From: CAYGWP01 sp964353455
Lineage (GTDB): Bacteria; Planctomycetota; Phycisphaerae; FEN-1346
Direction: 5' to 3'
NCBI GenBank assembly: GCA_964353455.1
Contig: CAYGWP010000314.1
Location: forward strand, 1-20,854
Length of the DNA: 20,854 nt
Shown here: positions 13,636 to 20,854 of the stretch, in pieces
Layout: every line of letters begins with the position of its first letter
How positions within the stretch are numbered: position 1 is the stretch's first letter
Notes under the pieces: model-generated
What the model was told of the DNA's origin: nothing
The model's database searches: none
The model's input: only the letters and a program-made list of their open reading frames with translations
Program-made: the position numbers and the translations under genes

Positions 13636-14304
13636 ATGTTACTCTCTCGGCAGTTCTTGGCTTTCGCAGTCGGCGCTTTGATGGTCACCGCGGCGACCGC
13701 GTTTGCGGGTTCGGGCCACGTCGTCCTCTTGAACGGCACAAGCGGGAACACGTTCCAGGTGGACCTCAATCCCCTCACAACGGAGACAATGGTCTTCGAG
13801 ATTCTCGTTGACTCCACTGAGGCCGCGCAGGTGGGCGGATTCGAGTGGCAAGTCGGCGTCAGCGGCCCGGGCCTTCAGTTCGATGCCTCTAGCAGCGAGA
13901 GTACGACCAGGGCCATCGCGACCGACGCTTCGCACGTCCCCCCGTACGTCCTGCTGAATGACAGCGACGGATTTGACGCCGCACTGAGCACCAAGGGCCT
14001 CCGAGGCGGGGACTTGAGCGCATCCCTTTCGGGCCACAATGCGGTGGGCAGAAGCCTGGGCGTGGCGATGGTGACCATTTCGGACGAAGAGGCCGCCCTG
14101 GGATGGCACACGATTCAGGACCCGCTGAGTTTCCTGCTGCTGACCGATTTCGAGACGACCGAGCCACTGGACATTCCGGCATTCCAGTTCCAGATCACCC
14201 CGGAGCCGGCCACGCTGGGGTTCCTGCTGGTCGGCGGGCTGGCGGCCATGTGGCGCCGTCGGTCGCCGACGCGCCAAAGCCGCTATGGCGACGGCGCGCG
14301 GTAG
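13636..14304 (+). CDS. PEP-CTERM sorting-domain protein
   Basis: A protein of 222 residues. Residues 1-27 are a signal peptide (LLSRQFLAFAVGALMVTAAT then AFAG). The middle (about 28-185) is a beta-rich domain with phrases such as GGFEWQVGVSGPGLQF, resembling cohesin-like or generic extracellular domains, with no enzyme motif. The C-terminus has the PEP-CTERM tripartite signal: PEP (residues 191-193), a membrane helix (ATLGFLLVGGLAAM) and a basic cluster WRRR. Such proteins are cut and anchored or released by an exosortase, which is not encoded in this window. The final 13 residues SPTRQSRYGDGAR come from the inserted 37-bp repeat and its flank. A GGAG site seven bases upstream and the signal peptide favour the ATG at 13636 over the longer frame from 13549. 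Expression is probably controlled by the upstream leader and terminator. Confidence 0.9.
   Translation: MLLSRQFLAFAVGALMVTAATAFAGSGHVVLLNGTSGNTFQVDLNPLTTETMVFEILVDSTEAAQVGGFEWQVGVSGPGLQFDASSSESTTRAIATDASHVPPYVLLNDSDGFDAALSTKGLRGGDLSASLSGHNAVGRSLGVAMVTISDEEAALGWHTIQDPLSFLLLTDFETTEPLDIPAFQFQITPEPATLGFLLVGGLAAMWRRRSPTRQSRYGDGAR
14262..14298 (+). repeat. 37-bp repeat, copy 2, forming the PEP-CTERM tail
   Basis: Identical over 37 bases to the reverse complement of 12127-12163. It starts with the third base of the last Arg codon of the PEP-CTERM basic cluster and replaces the expected stop there, adding 12-13 codons in a different frame from that used in the DUF4129 gene. Confidence 0.9.
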
Positions 14305-14319
14305 CGCGGTCGGCCGATC

Positions 14320-14384
14320 CCCCCAAAGAAAAGGGTCCAGGACCCTTAACGCCTTTAGGGGTCCTGGACCCTTTTCTTTGGGGG
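14320..14384. repeat. Perfect inverted repeat with 26-bp arms
   Basis: The arms 14320-14345 and 14359-14384 are exact reverse complements (CCCCCAAAGAAAAGGGTCC ... ACCC), with a 13-base centre TTAACGCCTTTAG plus G. Each arm also contains the self-complementary core GGGTCCAGGACCC or its complement GGGTCCTGGACCC. It lies 16 bases after the PEP-CTERM stop, so it may work as a transcription end, but no T-tract follows it. The structure is that of a short palindromic mobile element. Confidence 0.9.
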
Positions 14385-14405
14385 TTTGGCGCGGCCGCGA
14401 GCCCA

Positions 14406-14431
14406 GGAATGCGTAATAGGGAATGCGTAAT
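14406..14431. repeat. Short direct repeat
   Basis: GGAATGCGTAAT occurs at 14406-14417 and again at 14420-14431, separated by two bases. It lies in the 353-base gene-free spacer between the PEP-CTERM and metalloprotease genes, which otherwise holds only the two related inverted repeats around it. Confidence 0.6.
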
Positions 14432-14522
14432 TACCTTGACGAACACCTGGTCCGGCGGCACGATACTTCGTGGGATTCTCACAAGGGGGGTTGGTGGGGG
14501 GAAATATGCCGCCTGAATTGAG

Positions 14523-14601
14523 CGCCCGCCGAAAAGAACCCGCCCTGCGGACTGGCGGGAACGCCTTTAGGGGTCCTGGACCCTTTTCTTTTCGTCGGGC
14601 G
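14523..14601. repeat. Second, diverged palindromic repeat sharing a 32-bp core
   Basis: The 32 bases 14560-14591 are identical to 14348-14379 (loop plus right arm of the first element). The outer arms CGCCCGCCGAAAAGAA (14523-14538) and TTCTTTTCGTCGGGCG (14586-14601) pair with one mismatch. The element is a relative of the 14320-14384 repeat with a replaced left half. It lies about 57 bases before the start of the metalloprotease gene. Confidence 0.8.
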
Positions 14602-14657
14602 GTGTCGTATTGGCCTTCCGGTAGCGATGCAAAGGCACACCTAGGAAAGGAATCTCC

Positions 14658-17600
14658 ATGTCAACTTCGTTCCGCCCTGGCGCCGCGCGGCCGGTACTGG
14701 AGTTTCTTGAGGGAAGAATCCTGCTTTCCTCGGAGCAGATGGTGCAGTATCTTCCCCCGCAGCACGACCTGGTCATTCCGGGCGAGTACCTGACGGGACC
14801 CTCTGCCGCCGCTGCGCTGGAGATCGCGATGGGGTACTTCTCATCGCACGCCGGCGACCTGGGTGTGCAGCCCGAGGACGTGCTCCACTCCATCGTCACC
14901 GATCAGTACAGCACCGCGGATACGGGGCTGACGCACATCTATCTCAGGCAGGAGTTCAACGGTCTTGAGGTGGTCAACGCCAACTTCGTCATCAACATTG
15001 CGGCCGACGGCCGCGTGCTGAGCGCCGGCGGCGGGTTCGTAGGCGGCCTGGCCGCGATGGAGACCGCCGATTCCCTGGGCCAGCCGATGCTGAGCGCCTC
15101 GGCCGCGCTCGACGGGGCCGCCGCCTGGCTGGGTCTGGCGACCGATTCCCAGCACACGGTGGTCCAGACGCTGGGCGGACCCGCCGACAGCGCCACTCTG
15201 ATGGACAGCACCCTGTCGCTGGACCCGATCCCGGCCCAATTGTACTACGTGGCGACTCCGGACGGCGTCAGACTGGCCTGGAACCTGGTCCTGCGGACCA
15301 CGGACGGCGACCACTGGTATGACATGGGCGTGGACGCCTCCGGTGGCCAGGTGCTCCTCGTCAGCGACTGGGTGGATGAGGCCTCGTACACGGTGTACGC
15401 CCGGCCGACGGAGAGCCCCGACGACGTCGGCGGGTGGACGACCGTCACGGATCCCAACGATACGACGGCCTCGCCGTACGGATGGCACGACACCAACGGG
15501 TCCTTGGGGGCCGAGTACACCGACACCCGCGGGAACAACGTCTCTGCGCAGGATGACTGGGACAACAACAACACCGGCGGCACCCGGCCCGACGGCGGGG
15601 CCAGCCTTTCGTTCAACTACACCATCAATTTTGGACTGGACCCGCACAACTACGTGAGCGCCGCCGTCACCAACCTCTTCTATTGGAACAACATCTGCCA
15701 CGACATCCACTACCGCTACGGTTTCACGGAGGCGGCGGGCAACTTCCAGGTGAACAACTACGGACATGGCGGGATCGGCAACGATGCCGTCCAGGCCGAC
15801 GCCCAGGACGGCGGGGGAATGGATAACGCGAACTTCGCCACCCCGCCCGACGGCTGGGCCCCGCGAATGCAGATGTACGAGTTCGACCTGACGCCGATCC
15901 ATCGCGACGGCGACCTGGAGAACATGATCATCGTCCACGAATACGGGCACGGGGTCTCCAACCGCATCGTCGGCGGGCCCTCCAATGTTGACGCACTCAA
16001 CGGTCTCCAGAGCGGCGGCATGGGCGAGGGCTGGAGCGACTGGTGGGGCCTGATGTTCACGCAGAAGTCCTCCGACACCCAGGCGGGCTCGTACCCCGTC
16101 GGAACCTATGTGATAGGCGAGTCTCCCACCGGCACGGGAATCCGGCGGCAGCCTTACAGTTACAACATGTCCATCGACCCCCAGACCTACGGGTCCTACA
16201 ACAGCAGCAACGAAGTGCACGACACGGGCGAAATCTGGTGCTCGGCCCTCTGGGACCTGAACTGGCTGCTGATCGGCCGGTACGGGTTCAACCCGAATAT
16301 CGCCGCCGGCTACGCGCCCGGGGGGGCGGGCAACCTCCTGGCCCTCCAGTTGGTGATGGATTCCCTGGCGATCATGCCTGTCAACCCGACGTTCCTCGAC
16401 GGCCGCGACGCGATCCTTCAGGCCGACCTCGCGAGAACCGGCGGCGCCAACCAGGACCTGATCTGGCAGGTGTTTGCCCGCCGCGGAATGGGCTATAGCG
16501 CCTACGACGGCGGCTCGGCCGACGCCACCACCGTCGTCGAGGCGTTCGATCTGCCGAGCCCGGACCCGATCGTGTTCTCGCACACGCCCACCGGCTCAAA
16601 TGCGCCGGGCGTCAGTTCCATGAACTTTACGTTCAGCGAGCCGATGTGGGACACCAGTTTCACGATCGCCGATGACGTCGCCGCGTTCATCGGCCCGGAC
16701 GGCACGAACATCAAGCCGCAGATCAACGGCTTCACCTGGCTCGACAGCCGCACGCTCCGCATCACGTTCGCGCCCCAGTCCGCGGTCGGCATGTACGAGA
16801 TGGTAATCGGCCCGCAGATCCTGGCCTACGACAACCACAACCCGATGAACCAGGACCGCGACACCACGCTGGGCGAGGTCCCCGCCGACCGGTACTCCGG
16901 TTCGTTCAACATTATTGCCGTGGCTTACCAGGCCAACATGGATGCCAACCCCGGCTGGACGTTCGACGCCGGCACCGCGCCTTACCAGTGGCAATACGGC
17001 CAGCCCACCGGCAATGCGGGCGACCCGACCTCAGGCCACACGGGGACCAACGTTGTCGGGTACAACCTGTCGGGGGCCTACCCTGACAACATGTCCGCCA
17101 CGCAGTACGCCACCACGCCGAGTTTCAGCACCGTCGGCTACCAGAACGTAAAATTGAGTTTCTGGCGCTGGCTGGGGGTCGAATCCTCCTCGTACGACCA
17201 TGCCAGCATCCAGGCCTGGGACGGAACGACCTGGACCACGGTGTGGAACCACTCAACCGGGACCTTGACAGATTCCGGATGGACGAAGTACGAGTACACG
17301 CTTCCCGCCTCGTGCAGCAATAAGCCCGCCGTTCGCATCCGCTGGGGCATGGGGCCGACGGACGTTTCGGTCACCTACGAGGGATGGAACATCGACGACG
17401 TGCTGGTGTTCGGCGACCAGACCGGCTCCGGCCCCGATCTGGCCGGGACCGCCTTTGGCGCGACCCCCGATAATCTCCGAGGCAGCGGCGGGCTGGCCAC
17501 CGCCTCGTTCACCGTGACCAATCTTGGAGACGCCGCGGCAGGCGCGTTCGACGTCCAGTTCTACCTCTCGGATGATGCCACAATCAGTCCAGCCAGCGAC

Positions 17601-20600
17601 ATCCTCTTGACCCTCTCCACATCCGACCCGTCCTACGACCCCTTGGAGCCCGAGGCGTATCACATCTCGGGCCTGGCCGCCTCGGCAAACCGCGCAGGCT
17701 CCGTTTCGCTGGTCGTGCCGACCGCCGACCCCTTCGGCACGGACAGCAGTTACTACATCGGGATGTTCGTCGATGCCGATGCGAACGTGACGGAGGCCAA
17801 CGAGGCCAACAACCGCAATCGCGGCGAAGGCATCGACATGCACAACGTCGTTTACCTGGACGCAATCTACTTTGCCAACATGGACACGAACCCAGGGTGG
17901 ACGGCCGGAGGGCAATGGGCCTTCGGGCATCCCACCGGCGGCGGGGGGACTTCGTATGGCAACCCCGATCCCGCCAACGGATATAACGGCTCGAACGTCT
18001 ATGGCGTAAACCTCGCTGGCGACTACAGCACCACCGTCGGCGGGCCGTATTATGTGACCACGGGCCCGATGAATTGCAGCGGGTACACCGGCGTCCGGTT
18101 GGCGTTCATGCGGTGGCTCAACACCGATTACCTGCCCTTCGTCAACGCCACCGTGGACGTATCCAACAACGGAACCACTTGGACAAATATCTATACGAAC
18201 CCCAGCGGAACCGCGGTGGCCGACAACGCCTGGCAATCAATGTCGTATGACATCTCGGCCGTGGCCGACGGCCACTCGACCGTCTATCTCCGCTGGGGAT
18301 ACCAGGTCCTTCAGAGCGGGACATACGCCTACTCCGGCTGGAACATCGACGATGTGCTGGTGTCCGGCACGAGGATCGCCCCCATCGTCGATCTGGCCGG
18401 GACTGCCTTTGGCGTGACCCCCTATAACCTCCGAGGCAGCGGCGGGCTGGCCACCGCCTCGTTCACCGTGGCGAATCTTGGAGACGCCGCGGCAGGCGCG
18501 TTCGACGTCCAGTTCTACCTCTCGGACGATGCCACCATCGACCCGGCCGCCGACATCCTCTTGAACCTCTCCCCCACCGACCCCGCCTACGACCCCTTGG
18601 AACCCGAGGCGTATCACGTCGCCGGCCTGGCCGGTTACGGAAGCCACGCCGGCTCCGTCTCGCTGGCCGTGCCGACCGCCGACCCCTTCGGCACGGACGC
18701 CAGTTACTACATCGGAATGTTCGTCGATGCCGATGCGAACGTGACGGAGGCCAACGAGGCAAACAACCGCAATCGCGGCGATGGGATCGACCTGCGCAAC
18801 GTCCTATACGTCTATGCACTCTACTGGGCAAACATGGACACCAACCCGGGCTGGGTCTTCGATTCCGGCACCGCCCCATACCGGTGGCAGTGGGGCCAGC
18901 CCACCGGCGGCGGGTCTCACGGCCTGGACCCGACCTCAGGCCACACGGGACTCAACGTCATCGGGTACAACCTCTCGGGCGATTACCCCGACAACATGGC
19001 CTCCATCCAGTATGCCAGCACGCCAAGTTTCAGCACTGTGGGTTGCCACGACGTCAAACTGAGTTTCTGGCGATGGTTGGGGGTCGAATCGTCCACGAAC
19101 GATCACGCCAGCATCCAGGTTTGGGACGGCACCGTTTGGACCACGCTGTGGGACCACTCCGGCGCGGCCATCTCCGATACCGGTTGGGCGAGGTACGAGT
19201 ACACGCTTCCCACATCGCTCGAGAACAAGCCGATCGTTCGCCTCCGCTGGGGCATGGGAGCGACGAACGGGTCGGTCACCTATCCGGGATGGAACATCGA
19301 CGACGTGCTCGTGTCCGCGACGCCGTCCGTCAGCGCGGACCCCGCCGGCATAAGCCTTGACCCCTTGAGCGACACGGGCCGGTTCGACTACGACAAGATC
19401 ACCCGGCTTGACAACAGCGATCCGTCGAAGGTTCTCCAGTTCCAGGTCGGCGGGACCGTTTTCGGCGCCACGGTCACTATCTACGCCGACGGCATCGCCA
19501 TCGGAAGCGCCACGGCGCCGTCGGGCACCACGACCCTCGTCACCACCGACGGCCAGGCCGTTCACGATCTGGTCGATGGGTCCCGTACGATCACCGCGCG
19601 GCAGACGGAGTCGGGCAAACTGGAGTCGGGCGATTCGCCGCAGTTGACCATGTGGGTCGATACGCTGGCCCCGACGGCCGGCGTCCCCGACCTGAATCCC
19701 GGAAGCGACACGGGACTGTATCCGGACGACAACATCACCCAGGGCAACAGCCCGCAGTTTGACGGCACGGCCGGCGACCCATTGTCGGGTGGATATGCAT
19801 CGGGCATCTGGAAGGTCGTGGTCGGTTCCGACGACGGCAAGTCCGGCACGGCGGCCTCAGCGCCATACAGCGTCGTCCTGCCCGCCCTCAACGAGGGCAG
19901 CCGCACCGTCACAGCCACAGCATACGACGTGGCCGGCAACCAGTTCACCACCGCGCCCCTGGCGCTGACGGTTGACCGGACGGCCCCGCGGATCACCGCC
20001 TTCGGCCTGTCGAGTTCCAACGCCCAGTGGAAACTGGAAACCGTCGATTCCGCCCTGTGGACGACCGGCCGGTCTGCGGCTACGGCTCCGTGGTCAAGGA
20101 TCAACCGCTTCGTCCTGAACTTCAGCGAGAACGTCGTGGCTGATGCCGCCGACATGACACTGGTCGGCAGCAACGTGGGGCCGGTTTCCCTGACGGGGCC
20201 GTCCGGCTCGGGCACCGGCCAACTGACATGGAACTCCGCCGCCTCCCTCTCCAGGGACCGCTACCAGGTTCGCCTGGCCAGCGGCGCTACGGGGGCCCAG
20301 GACATCGCCGGCAACGTGCTGGACGGCGACGGAACGCCGGGGGTGTTCCCCTCGGGCAACGGCACGCCCGGCGGCGATTGGCTCTTCGACCTGAACGTCC
20401 TTGTGGCCGACGTCGACGTCCATGGCGACGGCGTGGTCAACACCCTCGACAAGGCCAAGGTCAGCCTGAAGTACGGCACCGTCATCGGCGATCCGCTTTA
20501 CAGTGCCCTTGTGGATATCAACGGCGACGGCGTCATCAACGTGCTCGACAAGGCGCAGGCGTCCCTGCACTTCGGGGAGACGCTCCCGGCGCCTCTGCGT

Positions 20601-20723
20601 CTCACGTGGGACGAAGGCGACCTGCTCGATGCCAGGACTGTCGCGAGCACGACGAAGACCGCGGCAAAGCCGAAGGCGGCGATCCGCATCAAACTTCCAG
20701 CCCTGTCGCGCACGGCGCGCTAG
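14658..20723 (+). CDS. Giant secreted M36-type metalloprotease with CARDB, jelly-roll and dockerin modules
   Basis: A protein of 2021 residues. The N-terminus lacks a classical signal but has VLEFLEGRILLS (13-24), like the LEPR-LLS motif of large planctomycete surface proteins. A fungalysin-type propeptide follows (about 90-125, LTHIYLRQEFNGLEVVNANF). The M36 catalytic domain has HEYGH (427-431) and third zinc ligand Glu457 in GGMGEGWSDWW. After an Ig-like domain (about 635-750) come three MAM/jelly-roll-like modules (760-919, 1074-1237, 1392-1555), each with NMD-NPGW and GWNIDDVLV. They are separated by two nearly identical CARDB domains (927-1061, 1245-1380). Further Ig-like domains lead to a dockerin-like duplicated F-hand (1917-1975: DVHGDGVVNTLDKA and DINGDGVINVLDKA). 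It probably digests extracellular protein while held to a cell-surface or scaffold partner. Ribosome binding site AGGAAAGGA (14643-14651). Confidence 0.93.
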   Translation: MSTSFRPGAARPVLEFLEGRILLSSEQMVQYLPPQHDLVIPGEYLTGPSAAAALEIAMGYFSSHAGDLGVQPEDVLHSIVTDQYSTADTGLTHIYLRQEFNGLEVVNANFVINIAADGRVLSAGGGFVGGLAAMETADSLGQPMLSASAALDGAAAWLGLATDSQHTVVQTLGGPADSATLMDSTLSLDPIPAQLYYVATPDGVRLAWNLVLRTTDGDHWYDMGVDASGGQVLLVSDWVDEASYTVYARPTESPDDVGGWTTVTDPNDTTASPYGWHDTNGSLGAEYTDTRGNNVSAQDDWDNNNTGGTRPDGGASLSFNYTINFGLDPHNYVSAAVTNLFYWNNICHDIHYRYGFTEAAGNFQVNNYGHGGIGNDAVQADAQDGGGMDNANFATPPDGWAPRMQMYEFDLTPIHRDGDLENMIIVHEYGHGVSNRIVGGPSNVDALNGLQSGGMGEGWSDWWGLMFTQKSSDTQAGSYPVGTYVIGESPTGTGIRRQPYSYNMSIDPQTYGSYNSSNEVHDTGEIWCSALWDLNWLLIGRYGFNPNIAAGYAPGGAGNLLALQLVMDSLAIMPVNPTFLDGRDAILQADLARTGGANQDLIWQVFARRGMGYSAYDGGSADATTVVEAFDLPSPDPIVFSHTPTGSNAPGVSSMNFTFSEPMWDTSFTIADDVAAFIGPDGTNIKPQINGFTWLDSRTLRITFAPQSAVGMYEMVIGPQILAYDNHNPMNQDRDTTLGEVPADRYSGSFNIIAVAYQANMDANPGWTFDAGTAPYQWQYGQPTGNAGDPTSGHTGTNVVGYNLSGAYPDNMSATQYATTPSFSTVGYQNVKLSFWRWLGVESSSYDHASIQAWDGTTWTTVWNHSTGTLTDSGWTKYEYTLPASCSNKPAVRIRWGMGPTDVSVTYEGWNIDDVLVFGDQTGSGPDLAGTAFGATPDNLRGSGGLATASFTVTNLGDAAAGAFDVQFYLSDDATISPASDILLTLSTSDPSYDPLEPEAYHISGLAASANRAGSVSLVVPTADPFGTDSSYYIGMFVDADANVTEANEANNRNRGEGIDMHNVVYLDAIYFANMDTNPGWTAGGQWAFGHPTGGGGTSYGNPDPANGYNGSNVYGVNLAGDYSTTVGGPYYVTTGPMNCSGYTGVRLAFMRWLNTDYLPFVNATVDVSNNGTTWTNIYTNPSGTAVADNAWQSMSYDISAVADGHSTVYLRWGYQVLQSGTYAYSGWNIDDVLVSGTRIAPIVDLAGTAFGVTPYNLRGSGGLATASFTVANLGDAAAGAFDVQFYLSDDATIDPAADILLNLSPTDPAYDPLEPEAYHVAGLAGYGSHAGSVSLAVPTADPFGTDASYYIGMFVDADANVTEANEANNRNRGDGIDLRNVLYVYALYWANMDTNPGWVFDSGTAPYRWQWGQPTGGGSHGLDPTSGHTGLNVIGYNLSGDYPDNMASIQYASTPSFSTVGCHDVKLSFWRWLGVESSTNDHASIQVWDGTVWTTLWDHSGAAISDTGWARYEYTLPTSLENKPIVRLRWGMGATNGSVTYPGWNIDDVLVSATPSVSADPAGISLDPLSDTGRFDYDKITRLDNSDPSKVLQFQVGGTVFGATVTIYADGIAIGSATAPSGTTTLVTTDGQAVHDLVDGSRTITARQTESGKLESGDSPQLTMWVDTLAPTAGVPDLNPGSDTGLYPDDNITQGNSPQFDGTAGDPLSGGYASGIWKVVVGSDDGKSGTAASAPYSVVLPALNEGSRTVTATAYDVAGNQFTTAPLALTVDRTAPRITAFGLSSSNAQWKLETVDSALWTTGRSAATAPWSRINRFVLNFSENVVADAADMTLVGSNVGPVSLTGPSGSGTGQLTWNSAASLSRDRYQVRLASGATGAQDIAGNVLDGDGTPGVFPSGNGTPGGDWLFDLNVLVADVDVHGDGVVNTLDKAKVSLKYGTVIGDPLYSALVDINGDGVINVLDKAQASLHFGETLPAPLRLTWDEGDLLDARTVASTTKTAAKPKAAIRIKLPALSRTAR
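17436..19343 (+). repeat. 954-bp tandem duplication inside the metalloprotease gene
   Basis: Two units start with GATCTGGCCGGGAC at 17436 and 18390, exactly 954 bases (318 codons) apart. Each encodes one CARDB domain and the following jelly-roll module. The CARDB halves are nearly identical in DNA, including synonymous positions, over several stretches of 40-55 bases. The jelly-roll halves are more diverged, and the last one is closest to the module before the first unit (16935). Confidence 0.85.
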
Positions 20724-20752
20724 TGCCGCATTACTCGTCAATTGATGGGTGG

Positions 20753-20854
20753 CATGGTCACGCGCCTTTGCGTGACCATGTTTGCCGCCGGAAGCATGGT
20801 CACCCAACAGCCGGCCACGGCACGAGCCGTACCCGTGCCAGGGCGGGTGACCAT
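20753..20854. repeat. Inverted repeats at window edge
   Basis: CATGGTCACGC (20753-20763) and GCGTGACCATG (20770-20780) form a perfect 11-bp hairpin with loop GCCTTT. A second copy of ATGGTCACCC (20796-20805) pairs with GGGTGACCAT (20845-20854), the last ten bases of the window. The element starts 30 bases after the metalloprotease stop and probably continues beyond the window. No T-tract is seen. Confidence 0.8.

Noticed and set aside
14320..14384. Intrinsic terminator of the PEP-CTERM gene
   Set aside because: The stem is perfect, but no T-tract follows the 3' arm, and a related copy lies ahead of another gene. It is recorded as a repeat, although a role in termination is not excluded.
14434..14472. 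TTGACG with a GATACT about 20 bases later as promoter of the protease gene
   Set aside because: The spacing is too long for a sigma-70 promoter and the hexamers are partial, so it is not supported.
14103..14516. Open frame through the repeats after the PEP-CTERM gene
   Set aside because: It overlaps the PEP-CTERM gene in another frame and otherwise translates palindromic repeats. It has no homology or proper ribosome binding site.
14841..16583. Long minus-strand open frame of 580 codons inside the protease gene
   Set aside because: It is antisense to the catalytic domain with clear homology on the plus strand. Long antisense frames are common in GC-rich DNA.

Overview
The window reads as a piece of chromosome from a GC-rich planctomycete-like bacterium, possibly of the Phycisphaerae or a related lineage. 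The placement is inferred from a PEP-CTERM protein, a large secreted protein with a LEPR-like N-terminus and C-terminal dockerin, a MiaA with an atypical P-loop, and a high density of short palindromic intergenic repeats. No rRNA or other strong phylogenetic marker is present, so it is not proven.

Layout. (1) 1-3221, mostly housekeeping: a URO-D-superfamily gene (minus), miaA (minus), a small coiled-coil lipoprotein (plus) and a tRNA with anticodon CAT (minus). (2) 3433-5873: a secreted lactonase-type beta-propeller (minus) divergent from an apparently exported NIF3-like metal protein (plus). (3) 5942-13061, the functional core: RDD and SpoIIM-like membrane proteins on the plus strand converge on a minus-strand operon of five overlapping genes. 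In transcription order these are a multipass membrane protein, DUF4129, DUF4350, a MoxR AAA+ ATPase and DUF58. Neighbours overlap by 1 to 23 bases, which suggests one transcript with coupled translation and a MoxR-driven membrane or periplasmic assembly. (4) 13137-14304: a divergent promoter region. One side has a candidate promoter for the MoxR operon. The other has a near-consensus promoter, a structured leader of about 130 nt ending in a strong intrinsic terminator, and then a PEP-CTERM protein gene. (5) 14305-14657: repeat-filled spacer. (6) 14658-20723: a 2021-residue secreted M36 (fungalysin-type) metalloprotease with jelly-roll and CARDB modules duplicated with a 954-base period, Ig-like domains and a dockerin-like end. 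(7) 20724-20854: the start of another inverted repeat cut by the window edge.

The most unusual features are these. Three unrelated palindromic repeats are stacked inside the DUF4129 reading frame, directly after its signal peptide. An exact 37-base copy of one of them (opposite orientation) forms the tail of the PEP-CTERM protein. A promoter-leader-terminator unit of unknown class precedes the PEP-CTERM gene. A perfect 15-bp hairpin abuts the tRNA 3' end. No transposase, integrase, CRISPR array or defence gene is visible in the window.
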